Shown: piece by piece, positions 19,866-32,044 of the stretch
Layout: the number at the start of each line of letters is the position of its first letter
Position numbering within the stretch: position 1 is the first letter of the stretch
Origin: Agrypnia vestita
Lineage: Eukaryota; Arthropoda; Insecta; Trichoptera; Phryganeidae
DNA: 64,000 nucleotides
Reading direction: 5' to 3'
NCBI GenBank assembly: GCA_016648135.1
Contig: JADDOH010001522.1
Coordinates: forward strand, 45,400-109,399
The notes under the pieces: model-generated
Databases searched by the model: none
What the model was told of the DNA's origin: nothing
Seen by the model: only the letters and a program-made list of their open reading frames with translations
Position numbers and translations under genes: made by a program

Positions 19866-20380
19866 TGCACGGGTTAAGGATTAAGATGAAAATAAATTTT
19901 GTGGTGGAAAACAAAGGTTCCATTCTTTTGCAAAGCCTCTAATTCAGTGAAGTAGTTTGTGCAGTTTCCTCGCCGCGTCGCACGAATACTTCCGATTCTC
20001 AGCGGTGCGGTGTAGCGGGGAAACTGCCTTAGCATTAAAACGATAAAACGACGCCAAGATAAAAAGACGAGGGATAGGATAAAGGGGGGAGATGAAATTA
20101 CGCCTGTGTTTTCACCAGGATCCTAAATAAAGAATAGGTATGAAAAATATTGGTCAGATCTGTCAAACGGTGTACATTTTTGTAGAAAATATATCTCGGT
20201 AAGGAGGTGGTGTGAAGATGAGAGGAGAGATGGCGCCGATATTTTCCGCCAGGTCCCAAAGAAGTGTGTAGAATTTGGGTCAGATCTGGCAAACGTGAAG
20301 AGTTGTATAAAACAATTGTAATGTTATTGTACAGACAACTAGACAGTCAGACAGACATTGAATTCTATAGGTATAGATAT
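19866..20380 (+). repeat. Dispersed repeat family Y, copy 3
   Basis: Runs from GCACGGGTTAAGGATTAAG through GTGGTGGAAAACAAAGGTTC and two ~128-base internal units (CAGATCTGTCAAACGGTGTA, then CAGATCTGGCAAACG) to CAGACAGACATTGAATTCTA and TAGGTATAGAT. The internal doubling is a family trait. Confidence 0.5.
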
Positions 20381-22369
20381 TATTTGAATATTTATAAATA
20401 TTAATTTTTGTTTTTTTTTTGTTACAGGTAAGTTCGAACTCATCAAAATATTGGATATTCGACAGTTACAGTTGTTGGTAAGAGTATTGCGTGCAAATAT
20501 ATAATTCGCATATTTTCGATTATCTAAATAAATATTTTAACTGTGGTTGTGATGTTTGCGCTCGATTGTAACGGTGATTAGTCTTCACTGATTTTTCTTA
20601 GTTTAGCAGCCGTCGTCACAGTAACGGCTTAGATCATCACTATCAGAGAAAATAAAACAGAAGAGTAATATTTTTCGGTATTCATGAATTTTATTATTAT
20701 ATATTGAATAATTCCTGACGAAAATTCCTACGCATCAAAATAGCTTCAATACAAAAATGTGACACAATAAAAACGAAAAATTCTGCGAACCGGCTCGAAG
20801 AATACACGGGAATGCTTAATTTTCTATGGAAAATTCTTCGAGTTACCCTCGTTCTTCCAGCTGTCTCAGCTGTCCTTCATCGGTAAGAAACACTTATTTA
20901 TGGCTGTCATATTGAAATACATTTTTAAAGTAATTTATATGATTCTAATTTCTAATTAATAACACGATTTATACCGTCATCAGTGTTCAACTCTCTCACA
21001 AGAATTTTTTAAAAATATTTAATGGGAATTATGACGTCATACATAAGATTTTTCGTCATGGGAATTATGTACGGTATTCGTATATAATGAATATTGTACA
21101 ATTTTATATAATAAAAATAGATTTTGAATTTTTTGTCCCCTACATGTTCGCTGCTATGTATATATGTAGTTCAAGTAAAACACTTTGGTAAACGATTAAC
21201 TTCATTTTGTATATCAGAACTCACAAAAATATTCATCGCTCAAAAAAATTGGCCACGCGAAGGTTTTTTTAGCGCGACATTTTGGAACTTTTCAAAAGGT
21301 TCTGGATACATCGTATACTTATTTTTTAATGACAATATAAATAATATTGAATGCATGTATATTAATTGATTCTGTGCAAGCCGATCCCCTTTGATCGACA
21401 GAAATCTAATTTGCACATATTATAATCAAATGTTCGCACTACTTGGGACCCTCCCCTCTATACAAATATTGAGTTTATTTATTTATTTATCAATCAACGT
21501 CTTCATGCGGTATTACGGTATACAAATATTAAAAGTACATTTTACAGTAAATAATAATAATATAAATAAAACATAACGTAACAAAATAAATGTAACAATG
21601 TAAAACAATATAAAATAAACAGTAGAAAATAAATTAACAATAGAAGTGAAGAACATATATACATATAAACGATGATTAGTACACAAGCGAACAGTGAATG
21701 GATACCCACCGCATTACCAGGACCGTTTTATGAGCGAAAGCTCCCATATCGGTCCGACTCATTCGTCGCCAGGTTGACAATTTTTTACTCCAAACGCCAT
21801 CTCCGTGTCACATCGTGTAAAGGGCGACTAAGACCCAGAGAGTGGCGGAGAGACCTGCAAGTCCATTCACTGTACCTCCTTCACATATTTTATTATTATT
21901 ATTTATTTTTGTTCATCGTAATTTATCTTGTATGTATAACAATATCAGAGATGGTATTATGTATAGAAACATTATAAAGAATATAATAATAATAAAAGCA
22001 ACCAAAAAAAGAAATAATTAAAAACAAAAATACAAAAAAACAAAGTATAGAGAAAACATAGATACATATTATAAAGAATATGTATGACCTGTAAAGTTTC
22101 CTGGGATTAAACAAATAATGGAATAAAATTAGAAAATTAAAACATAATTAAAATTTAAAATAGGTAAAGAAAATAACAAAGTAAAAATAAATTAATAATA
22201 CATAAAGTATCAAAAAAGAAAAGGAATAGTTGTAATGAATAATGAATATAACAATTTGTATTAATTAACATAAAAATTAAATAGCATGTCCCCAAACAGC
22301 AATTGTATGCTGGTATAAGGGGACGGGAAATACAGTAAAATAAGTGGGTACACATATTAAATATAATCA
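20381..22369. other. No recognisable gene
   Basis: Two kilobases of AT-rich DNA. 21480-21660 and 21980-22260 are low-complexity (AATAATA, AAATAAA). 21670-21870 is GC-richer, with a short open frame lacking motifs. Splice-like strings near 20428-20478 and 20850-20882 are discussed elsewhere but are not called as exons. Confidence 0.4.
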
Positions 22370-22525
22370 CATTGACTTATCAAACAGCTGTCTCCTCTCC
22401 AACACGAGTCCTTTCAGCCGTTTATTGAACAGTTCTGTACTATTTAATTCCTTAATGGAATTGGGGATCCCATTATAGAAATCGATCGCAGTGTATAGGA
22501 AACCATATCTCTTTATTAGTCCGCG
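22370..22525 (-). pseudogene. LINE protein C-terminus (CR1/Jockey-like), fragment
   Basis: The minus strand reads KRYGFLYTAIDFYNGIPNSI then KELNSTELFNKRLKGLVLE before a stop. The F/W-N-x-x-P-x-x-I...F-x-x-x-L-K pattern is the usual extreme C-terminus of several LINE reverse transcriptase proteins. Only about 50 residues survive. Confidence 0.5.
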
Positions 22526-22924
22526 GTATATTACTTCTTATATATAATATCATACTTCACATACGACACTTCTATATATAACATATAACTCACTTTACTG
22601 TAAATGATCAAAGAATAGCATAAAATACAGGTAAAAATAAATCAGTAAGATAACATATAGCAAACATGGAAATAGAAAACTCATTTAAAATATAACAATA
22701 GATCATGGTAAAAGAGTAAATATAGAATACGGGTGGGAAAGAGGATAGTGGGAGGGGACGTCTGGGGAAAGGACACACTCCCTAATAGGGAAAGACAAGA
22801 CAAGGATCATACTTAAAGGCGGAGTTCAAGTCCGAGCACCACGAGTCCACAGTCTACGGAGAAATTACCAGGAAGCAACTCCTAGCGCGAAATCCACGTC
22901 CTGGCGAACTCATAGACTAACTCG
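22526..22924. other. AT-rich spacer between two LINE scraps
   Basis: No frame or repeat that I can support, though it may be LINE-derived noncoding sequence. Confidence 0.35.
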
Positions 22925-23117
22925 GGCACTGCCTGACCTTAAGCTTGGTGAGTACCATGTCCCACCATGCATTATCGAAAGCCCCAGATATGTCCAAAAA
23001 GACTCCCATTGCATATTTGTCCTTACAGTCTTTGACCCATGAATGTGCAAACATGATAGCTCTCTCTGTAGACATTCCTCGGACAAAGCCAAACTGTCGA
23101 TTGCAGGCCCATAACAT
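22925..23117 (-). pseudogene. LINE reverse transcriptase fragment (R1-like)
   Basis: The minus-strand frame reads NRQFGFVRGMSTERAIMFAH then FLDISGAFDNAWWDMVLTKL. These are reverse transcriptase motifs: QxGF-x-x-G-x-ST, and the first catalytic Asp in FLDISGAFDN. The WW after the catalytic block is common in the R1 group. The YADD box is not present downstream, so the copy is short and dead. Confidence 0.75.
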
Positions 23118-23654
23118 TATCAGTGCAGATGGTGATAACGCAGCTCTCCCCAGCAGGACCGGAGAAGGTGGTCGGGAAGCAAAGAGTAATAATTAGAAAC
23201 TTTTAACAAATTAGTAAGAGAGTAAAACAAAGATAATTAAACCAATATACCTGATAAATAAGATAAGAATGCCATCTATTCCAAATATTGTTCAAGGACT
23301 CTGAAGAAAATACACTCCACTTGGAAATTTCACCCTCCTTCTTCCTATCCAATTTTTCAATCATCGTAAAACGGTGGCAATAGGAATTTTATTTTTCACC
23401 AAAATCTTATAGTACGCAAACGTTAAAATACATTGTTACTACTATAATTTTAAGAGAAACACCTTCTCATCATTTTTGCACTCGAATCTACAGAAGTTAT
23501 TAAATTATTCAACTTGTGTGCAGCAGAAAATAAAATAAAAATAATGAATTATGTATAAAAAGACTATTCTTTGTTTTTTCCACTGGTTTTAACTTAGTTT
23601 CGGAAAACTCTGTTTCCTTCTTCTGTCAACTGTGAGTGAAGTGCATCTATACTC
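23118..23654. other. No recognisable feature
   Basis: AT-rich. Nothing supportable. Confidence 0.4.
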
Positions 23655-23690
23655 ACCTGAAGAAAGAAACGGACGTTTTCAGAAACGTAA
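23655..23690 (+). other. Penelope-type hammerhead-like motif
   Basis: CTGAAGA (23657-23663), a short AAACG/CGTTT helix, then GAAACG (23682-23687). Same order as the motifs at 14516 and 18324. Confidence 0.35.
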
Positions 23691-25001
23691 AAATAAAAAC
23701 TTTCTTTCTTAAAAATAAAAAAAATACATTTTTTATTTTTTATTATTAAATGGATTTCCATAATTTCCACAATTTCCACAATAAAAGTTAGCACTTTCAA
23801 TTATTTAAAAATAATTATGTTGCAACACTAATGTAACTGCAACAAGAGTTATTACCCCAAGTTGATAACTCCGATATTGTAAATGAATTATTAATTATTT
23901 ATGAAGGGAACATTCAACTTGAATAATGGAAACACGGAATCCCTAAATAAGAAAATGGCTCTACAACACAGATATGTCAGTTCGTATCTGAAAATCATAA
24001 TTGTCTTTCATTGTGTTGTTCTCGAAAAGAAGGATAATAAAATGTTTTTTTGGGTCGAACAACGGTTTTGACTGAAGATCGAATTGCTCAGAGAAGCAGT
24101 TGGACAACTTGACGCGGTGTGACTACCACTTGATATGAAAATCTTGTACGCAAACTCTGCCTGATTAATAATAAATTAGTCCTGCCTAATTCAGTTGCTT
24201 CCTGTAAGGATATCACGTAAAAATTATCATGAAGATGAATCACATATTTTCAAACTCTAGCTATTTCGAAACCTCTCGAGCATTGAACGTGATGTATTTT
24301 TGTAAGGTGTACCTGCTTAGCATTATTTGGACATCTATGTGCTGGTTTTTGTCTATTTATCTGATCTGATCTAAGTCTGATCAGTTGTCTATTTATATTC
24401 ACCGTGAGGGTTGGCTCTTACTTTGTATTCAAAAAAGCGGCACTGCCTTTTGAATCGTTAAACAAATATTAAATAATATTCTACGTAACTCACTTGCAAT
24501 GTTCCTTCTAAGCAGTGCGGCATGTGCGCGCGCACACAATTTGACATCATAGCGCTCATAAAAAAAGTATAAAGCGCAGTTTATAACAATACACTTCTCA
24601 TATGCCTATTTTATATCTATTTAAGAATGCTGATTTATTCTGTGTAATATCACCGAAGTTTTGGTTAGTGAACCACGTCTTGACGTCATGCAGCCATGAT
24701 AATCTCTTTCTGTCTACACATCTTGAACATTCTATATTCTTCAGCATAATGAGTTATGATTCTTCATATTGAAGGGTTCGTGGTAGTAGGAGACAAAATG
24801 AAACACTTAAAATTAATTAAACTTTTATTATTCACAAAGTCTACAACTGGACACAAATTTAACAAGAGCTTTTTATATTCGTTTTCTAGAATATTTAAAT
24901 AATAATAATAATTTAAAAAAATATAAAATTAGCCTTTATTGCTGTTAAACTTATAGAACATTCTAATCTTATTAACTAGAATTTATTTTTATTTTTATAT
25001 A
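23691..25001. other. No recognisable feature
   Basis: AT-rich DNA up to the mariner insertion. No gene-like frame was seen. The final TA (25000-25001) is the left half of the mariner target duplication. Confidence 0.4.
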
Positions 25002-26287
25002 TTAGGTCCTTACATATGAAATTGGCGTTTTGCCGTACTGGCAAATTTGATCTCAAATATCTTCTCTTTGGTTAGGAATTCCAAATCCAAATTTATACAG
25101 CTATTTACTCATGTATTTATGTTTTGAAAATTATAATTCATTTGTTTTTTCCTCAATTGTTTTTTTCTTTGCGTCACTCAGTTTACAAAATGAAAAACTT
25201 GAAATATCGCGTTATTTACGAGTACGAGTTCCACCGTGGCACCAGTGCTGCAGAAACGGCTCGAAGGATTAATGATGTGTATGGCGACGGTGCCGCAAAA
25301 GAAAACACAGTGCGTTTTTGGTTCCAACGTTTTCGTTCTGGAAATTTCGACCTGCAGAACAAGCCCCGTGGACGGCCGGAGACCAAAGTTGATAATGAAG
25401 AATTGAAGGCTATTGTGGAAGCGGATCCATCGCAAACCACATCCGAGTTAGCTGCAGGCTGCGGTGTTAGTGATAAAACTGTTTTAATCCACTTGAAGCA
25501 AATTGGTAAGGTGAAAAAGCTTGAAAGGTGGGTACCTCACGAATTGAGTGAAGCAAATCAACAAACGCGCGTTGACTGCTGCGTTGCATTACTCAACCGG
25601 CACAATAATGAAGGGATTTTAAATCGAATCATTACCTGTGATGAAAAGTGGATCCTGTACGATAATCGGAAGCGCTCATCGCAATGGCTGAACCCTGCCG
25701 AACCAGCCAAACCATGCCCCAAGCGAAAATTGACTCCAAAAAAGTTACTTGTGAGCGTTTGGTGGACTAGTGCTGGTGTCGTTCACTACAGCTTTCTTAA
25801 ATCTGGCCAGACGATTACGGCAGATGTCTATTGTCAGCAACTGCAAACCATGATGGAAAAGCTAGCTGCTAAACAACCGAGGCTGGTTAATCGCTCTAGG
25901 CCACTGCTGCTTCATGATAACGCTAGACCACACACTGCACAACAGACGGCTACCAAATTAGAGGAGCTTCAATTGGAATGTCTAAGACATCCACCGTACT
26001 CTCCGGACCTTGCCCCAACAGATTACCATTTTTTTCGAAATTTGGATAACTTCTTGCAAAGGAAAAAATTCAACTCCGATGGGGCAGTCCAAACCGCCTT
26101 CAAAGATTTTATTGATTCCCGTCCGAATGGTTTTTTTAATAAAGGGATCGATGAACTACCTATGAGATGGCAAAAGTGCATAGATAGCAATGGTACATAC
26201 TTTGATTAAATAAATATATTAAAATAAAAAAAAATCGGCTTTATGTTCCTCCCATACTAAACGTCAATTTCATATGTAAGGACCTAA
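25002..26287 (+). mobile_element. Full-length mariner element
   Basis: 1286 bases bounded by inverted repeats: the left end starts TTAGGTCCTTACATATGAAA and the right end is its inverse. The match extends 29 bases with one mismatch at position 24. TA flanks both sides (25000-25001 and 26288-26289), the expected mariner target duplication. The size is typical of mariner. It carries one uninterrupted transposase gene and shows no sign of decay, so it is probably a young insertion. Confidence 0.95.
25190..26209 (+). CDS. Mariner transposase, 339 residues, apparently intact
   Basis: Cut-and-paste transposase that binds the terminal repeats and moves the element to TA sites in nuclear DNA. Residues ~1-110 form two helix-turn-helix DNA-binding regions (ending around GCGVSDKTVLIHLKQIG). 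The linker motif WVPHEL is at 114-119. The catalytic acids are Asp151 (TCDEKW), Asp243 (HDNARPH) and Asp278 (APTDYHFF). Exactly 34 residues separate the last two, the D,D34D signature of mariner. The YSPDLAP motif is present. The open frame extends upstream to 25124, but I chose the second Met (25190) because mariner proteins usually start with a short M-x-x-x-x-x-R-x-x-x-x-[YF] segment and are about 340 long. A TAA stop is followed by AATAAA. There are no frameshifts or stops, so it could still be active. Confidence 0.95.
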   Translation: MKNLKYRVIYEYEFHRGTSAAETARRINDVYGDGAAKENTVRFWFQRFRSGNFDLQNKPRGRPETKVDNEELKAIVEADPSQTTSELAAGCGVSDKTVLIHLKQIGKVKKLERWVPHELSEANQQTRVDCCVALLNRHNNEGILNRIITCDEKWILYDNRKRSSQWLNPAEPAKPCPKRKLTPKKLLVSVWWTSAGVVHYSFLKSGQTITADVYCQQLQTMMEKLAAKQPRLVNRSRPLLLHDNARPHTAQQTATKLEELQLECLRHPPYSPDLAPTDYHFFRNLDNFLQRKKFNSDGAVQTAFKDFIDSRPNGFFNKGIDELPMRWQKCIDSNGTYFD

Positions 26288-26289
26288 TA

Positions 26290-27808
26290 TTATATTATTT
26301 AAATTATTCTAAATTATTTATCCGTCTATGAAACTCTACTATGCAGAACACTCCTCGCACGCCGCAAGATGCTTTGGCACCTAAATCACCAGCTGAAGAT
26401 AATTCAATCAGATTTATGTGTGGTATTAGTTTTTAGAGGCTTAAGACGTGAATGTAGTCGCGCCTTCTACCGACTTCTAATTCATTTCAAAACGTCCAGA
26501 GTGTCAGGAAATACTCGAATATGTGCAGCTCCTTTCGTTCCTAGCATTTCTATGACAATATTTTTCAATGCGAATAATGTATCCGCTGTGTATAATCCCG
26601 CCATTAGATAGTTGTTTTAATGTTTTAGACTTATTCAGGCACCTTAGTAGCTTTTTGGTATACCCAAGACACTTTTACATGCTTTGATTTAACTTTCTTT
26701 GTTTATTTTTTGCGGTGGAATCTTGAAATTAATGTTTCGCTAACTTTTCGACTAGCTAGAGGTGAGAAACTTTCAACATTTACTTAAAGTGGATGACTAT
26801 ACATTACTAAATCATTTTGTACATGCTTTGGTCATTATTTCGATTTAAATTAATAATCACGTAACTCACAAGCAAGGGCCGCAGAAACGAATGAAGAATA
26901 TGCTGTTCGCAAATTTGTTTTAAACTACAAAACAACGTGTTTAATATGTTGATACAATATGTATGATGTTAAAAAATTTATTACGAATGAATACAAAGAA
27001 AGCGTATAAAAGCGCGTCTTTAAATTTTTGTTTTATTTTTTATATGTTTTTATTTTATTTTTTTAATATATTTTTTTTATTATTTTGTTTTATTTATTGA
27101 TTGCTACACTGCCGTAAGACATGATCACGAGCTCTTTTTTACATATGCAAAATGTAACTTAAATAATTGCATAATATACAAAATTCAACTTAAATAATTG
27201 CCCCTGTGGTGGTATTGTAACTTTTTCCTTAATTTCTTCTACAGCGCCTAAATATTGAACGTTAAATATGCGAAATACAAGTCCTAGCAGCAAATCATTA
27301 AGAAAGGTTTGGCGCGCCTTTATCGATTTCCATTTTTCGACTGCGTTTAAGGTCATCGTGAAGCCGACTTTCTTTGGCTAATGCTGCCAAGGTGGAGAGG
27401 GGAGCGATGAAGACGCCCGTTGCTATGGCAACTGCGGCACGCCCAGAAAATGTGTCTGTTATGACGGTTCAGCCAATATTGGACTAAATGCATCAACCTT
27501 GACTCAAAGTAGCGTGGATTACAATCAATACTTTGAATATTATATGAGAGGTATAAATGCAAAGGCAGCAATATTAATTTTTTTTTTAAATGTTTTCAAT
27601 GCATTTAAAATATGTTCTAGTTAACTTTGTAATATCCACACAATATGAGTTACTAAATTACTACTATAGTTTCGAGAGGAGCAGTCCCTCTCCTCATCAT
27701 TTATAGATAATAACTAACTTAAATACAAAATGTATCAATCTAATTTGGTTGGTTAGGGGGCGCGCGGTGGGGAGGGGTATTTTTTTCCGCAAACAGTTCT
27801 ACGATTGG
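26290..27808. other. No recognisable gene
   Basis: Short open frames at 26369-26611 and 27353-27571 carry no motif. 27360-27500 and 27740-27790 are GC-richer than their surroundings, without an identified role. Confidence 0.4.
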
Positions 27809-28067
27809 TGAAGTGGACTGAAATATGATATTATTTATGAGTATGTTTTTACAATTTATATTTTTAAGGATTTCAATGGTTTCCAAACCATTCATTATTC
27901 GGTTTCCCGTGTATAGTTTTAATTTGTGACTTTCGAAAGAACAGTGTTAATTATATGATTGGCAAATTCGGAGAAATTTTTATTTTTTAGGCAACGGCAA
28001 TGTTCTTTTATTCGTGTATTTAAGTCTCTCGTGACCTATATATTATCACATTTCAGTCCACTTCACT
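27809..28067. repeat. Inverted repeat, possible small transposon
   Basis: GTGAAGTGGACTGAAATATG (from 27809) and the inverse form TCACATTTCAGTCCACTTCAC (28047-28067) enclose ~215 AT-rich bases. About 20 bases pair with one or two mismatches. No coding sequence is inside. Confidence 0.4.
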
Positions 28068-28639
28068 ATTATAACTTATAATACTTGATATTAAATTAAT
28101 ATACATAATATAGGTAAAGCGATGATTTAAATCGTTTAAGCTGAAAATGGTTCCCACGAGCATCCGTATACTTAACGTTAGCGCGTTTAATAGTGCGAAT
28201 GCCGTTTTAATTTTTTCTCGAATAGGTCGATTAGATAGAGGTCACTTTACAAAGTTTTTTACAAAGTTCCTCTATAGATACAAGTCAAGCTGTGTCAAAT
28301 TAGGGAAGCGTGGACGAAACTCAACAGCATTTTGTTATCTTATTCATTGCCCTTGTAAGTTCTTGTATGAATATATGTTATCATTTCTAGTCGAGTGGTG
28401 GTGCGCCATCTAATAAAGAATAATTTCATTTCCAAAAGTAAAATTGTTCATTACCATAGAGTGTCCGAATTTCTGGTAAAATATATGTACGTCCTAAATA
28501 TTAATCAAATTTATAAAAAATTTGCGATACTTCAAATTCACAAAATGTACTTCAATAATAGTACATTTGGATGTTTTACTAATAGACAGAGATCAGCTGG
28601 AAATATCTTAATACCTAAATGTAATAATAAATACCTAAA
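28068..28639. other. No recognisable feature
   Basis: AT-rich. A 17-18-base direct duplication (AATACCTAAATGTAATAA) occurs at 28610-28645. Confidence 0.4.
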
Positions 28640-29170
28640 TGTAATAAATAAAGTAAATGAGAAGAAAAAAGCGTGGTGTGACCTCTTGGCAATGAAGAAT
28701 GGAGATGTGAATGGATATACGCTAGCAAAGGATTTATATGATATATGTAAGAGAAAAGTAAAGCACGGAGTGAAAGAAAGAAAGGAGCGTTTGAGGAAGG
28801 ACGAGGGACTTAAAGTGACTCAGAACTTGATGACTCAAGTATCCTGCCTACTATACGCAGATATACTAGATGCAGTATTTGTGGCTAACAGTGAAGCTGA
28901 TCTGCAGTTCCTGGTTTCCAGGATGTCCGATGTGTGCATGCAGAGTGAACTTCTGATGAATGTCAGCAAATCGAAAGTGATGGTATTCGAGAGAGACGAA
29001 AGAGTGACTAAGTGTGATGTAATTGTAAACAATGAATGCTTAGAACAAGTGAACGAGTTTGTGTGTTTGGGAAGTATATTTAGCAGAGACGGCAAGGCTG
29101 AGAATGATATCGAAAGGAGAGTGACTGCGGGAAACAAAGTAAATGGAGCTCTAAATGTAATTATAGCGAT
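28640..29170 (+). pseudogene. LINE family L copy with broken YADD
   Basis: The frame (28395-29297) contains a linker of the type seen before LINE reverse transcriptases (KKKAWCDLLAMKNGDVNGYT...AKDLYDICKRKVKHGVKE). It then jumps straight to the palm at CLLYAD. Most fingers motifs are therefore deleted near 28820. The catalytic YADD reads YAD-IL-D: six extra bases (ATACTA) split the Asp pair. Compared with the 59035-59940 copy, the following blocks match: NSEADLQFLVSRMSDVC, MNVSKSKVMVFER and EFVCLGSIFSRDG...ERRVTAGNKVNGA. The open frame survives despite the damage. Confidence 0.82.
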
Positions 29171-29464
29171 GTTTATATTACTCTGTATCAATATGTTACG
29201 AATTTTATTTTGTTTGCTTGTTTCCCGTTTGCACTGTACATATCTAATCACTGTGTATGTTATGTGCCTATATTCGTACATAATCGCATTGCATTGATAT
29301 TTTGAATATATGCATGTTGCCAAACTGATTTTGGGTTGCATTTGAAAGAAGTATCGCATTTTTGTATATACCTGGTGTTCTGTTAGTATCTCAGTAAAAA
29401 AATAATCTCAATTAATCAATTTCTGTCTGTCAATTTTTTTTAGATTTTTTTTTTTTGATTATTT
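29171..29464. other. No recognisable feature
   Basis: AT-rich spacer. Nothing supportable. Confidence 0.4.
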
Positions 29465-29545
29465 TTATAATGAAATAAATACATACTTATTCCTTAAGAA
29501 TCGACAAGTAAAAGTACCGTATTTTTTGACGGGTTTGGCTAGTAA
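29465..29545 (+). repeat. Family Z terminal segment, copy 2
   Basis: AATAAATACATACTTATTCC, TTAAGAATCGACAAGTAAAA and TTTTTTGACGGGTTTGGCTA. Inverse of 11101-11185 and similar to 49185-49268. Confidence 0.45.
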
Positions 29546-30949
29546 ACGCATGCACTGCGCGGATTTGAAAATCTGTCGCTTTTTACCAATTTCATGTAAG
29601 TAGGTATTCCAGATTGAAGCCGTGTATACACGATATTGAGATTTATTTTATCATATCTCATTTTATGGATACGTGCTTCAAAGCTAAGTAATTATGAGGA
29701 TGAATCATTTTCAGAAAAGTATAAATTAACGTTGATTTTTTCAATGAAATTGTCCACAATCCTGTCGTTCATGTTACACATAAATTCGGTAGTCTTTGTT
29801 TTATAAATTTGTCTGTGACATTGTCAAATATTTTTAATTTAGATAAAAATATATATGTTTTTTTTTTTACACGAAACTGGCGTAGAAACACCTTTTCAGA
29901 AGGTTTCGGCAATTTTTCAGGATTACTATTCTGCGTAGAGTAAGTACCTACCCGAGTGCGACACCCGCAGCGGTCGTGTCGTTCGGCTTCTTTATTTAGC
30001 GCCAAAGGCCTATTTTCTCGTGGCGAATATTTTTGTCACTTTTGTTTTTCTTTGTTCGGCCAATTTGGAATAATTCTATTATTTTCAACCTTCGTTCGCT
30101 TAATTGCGAATTCCGTCGAATTAGTTTTGTGGAAGAATTGTTTGGCTAGTGACGCACTTTAATACAAGAGGCCATTTATTTCAGTGGATCTATTAAATTC
30201 TCAATTGTACATAAATAAATTAGATCGGATTGGATTAACGTTGTCACGGGTAAAACATATAGAGAAAAAAAAATGTACGCGTGTACCTGCTTACGTACTC
30301 ACGTTAGAAGTTATACTCGTTTGGCATACATAAAATAAACAGCGCAACACTTTTCACAGCACAACCGATAATTATAACGAAATGCGGAACTATTTGAATG
30401 TGAACGCGAAATGAACAAGCCGCAAGAACTGACAGCTTAAGAGATATCCGCAGATTACAGAAACGGAGGTCTTTCAGCTTCGCCGATACCCGATTGATTA
30501 AAAACCGTTGGGCAGACTTCGCCAAATTGCGGCTATACAGTTAAAAACAGATTTGTATTAAATAACTTCATGATTTGAAAACTTCCATGGTATGATGAGC
30601 TTGCATTTTTTTCATTAAAAAATTAGAAATATAACTTCAAAAATAGAATAATTCACGCTTCAATAATAAAACAAAATAACTATATTTTTAAAATTTTTGA
30701 ACAGCCATAATTTTAAAACACGAAGGCGGATCAGGCTGGTTAACTAATTAAACCGATATATTAATGTGTTAAATTCTTCATAACCCCTACTTCAACAAGC
30801 TAACTAATTCATGCATTATGATATAAATTCGAATTAGTTTTCAATTTATCAACAAAAAATTAAGGAATATTAAAAATAATAAACAATTTTTATTAATCAA
30901 TTAGAAAAGACATGCAGAAAAAATCAAATTAACGAAAAAATATTGAAAT
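29546..30949. other. No recognisable gene
   Basis: Short frames at 29769-30005, 29956-30162 and 30304-30525 have no motif. Mixed composition. Nothing supportable. Confidence 0.4.
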
Positions 30950-31025
30950 GCCACCGGAAATTGAACCACGGACCTCACCTTCTATCCGAGAACGGCGCGT
31001 TATCCATTTCGCCATGGGCAAAGCA
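30950..31025 (-). repeat. tRNA-like SINE head
   Basis: The minus strand reads CATGGCGAAATGGATAACGC, GCCGTTCTCGGATAGAAG and CCGTGGTTCAATTTCCGGTG, i.e. D-arm, anticodon-arm and T-arm order. It matches 54993-55075 in the same order (GGATAACGCGCC...CGGATAG...TGGTTCAA). The arms pair poorly, so this is a SINE head rather than a tRNA gene. Confidence 0.55.
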
Positions 31026-31141
31026 AAGTGCGTAAAATTCGACGGCGCCGAGCACTTTTTCTCATAACTTTTTTGCATTTTTTAGCACATTTTTGTGTGG
31101 AAAGGTACCAAATTAAAATTTATTCATTACGTTCCATATTT

Positions 31142-31457
31142 TTACTTTCTTTCTTTTAACTCGTGGCGTCTGCTTGTCTGACGAAAAAATTTTGGATTGT
31201 TTTTTAACCCTTTTCCCGTGATCCAATCGAGCTGAAACATTGCAAGTAGACTCGTTGCGACGATCAAGAAGATCTACCAAATTTTCGTTAAAAAAAATAA
31301 ATAATTAAAGTATAATTTTGGATTTTTCAAATTTTTAATGGTTTTTTCATACAACTCATTAAGTTGTATGGAGATTCCGACGCATATGGTAGACCCGAAA
31401 CCCGAAAATGAGAAAGGGAGTTTTGAAAAAACTTGGTTTTTATGGGTTACTTTTTTT
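31142..31457 (-). repeat. Dispersed repeat family X, copy 6
   Basis: Plus-strand order TTTTAACTCGTGGCGTCTGC, GATCCAATCGAGCTGAAAC, GACGATCAAGAAGATCTACC, GAGAAAGGGAGTTTTGAAAA, then TTTTTATGGGTTACTTTTTT. It has both family ends. Confidence 0.65.
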
Positions 31458-32044
31458 AAATACTTATATTGTTTTAAAACGACACCAACTAAACTATTTT
31501 ATAAATCAATAAATTGACAAACTATCGATGTTTAAGACCTAATGAAAATTGCTCTACTTTGTAGGCTTTTTATAACTATCCGGACTATTAAATGTTTTTT
31601 TCAATAATATTACAGAATAAACCATTATCTGTAATCGACAAAAATAATTTTTAAATCGGTCAGTGATTTTTCTCACAATTTATCTTTTAAAAGATACTGT
31701 TTTTAAAAAATAATATATTATTTTTTTCAAAAATTTTTACGTAGTATACAACTTTTTAACTTTCATAAATTAAAAGAATATATATTATTCTTTTAAAACG
31801 AATATTAAAAAAAAAAATTTTGTCTAAAATTCCTGCTATCCAGTGCTGTGAATTTTTTAAACTAACTTTTACAATTTAGCTCACATATTTTAGAACAAAG
31901 TATTAACAATTTTTGAGTGCACTGTTTTACGCAATTATTCCAATTCGACTTTTCGAAAAATTAGATTATGAGAACACATTTTTTATTTTTTGGAAGTAAA
32001 TTATTTATAGGTCATAATAAATCAACTCTCCTAATTTCGAATGT
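31458..32044. other. No recognisable feature
   Basis: AT-rich. Nothing supportable. Confidence 0.4.

Noticed and set aside
28835..29359. 174-codon minus-strand open frame
   Set aside because: Antisense of the plus-strand LINE copy at 28640-29170.
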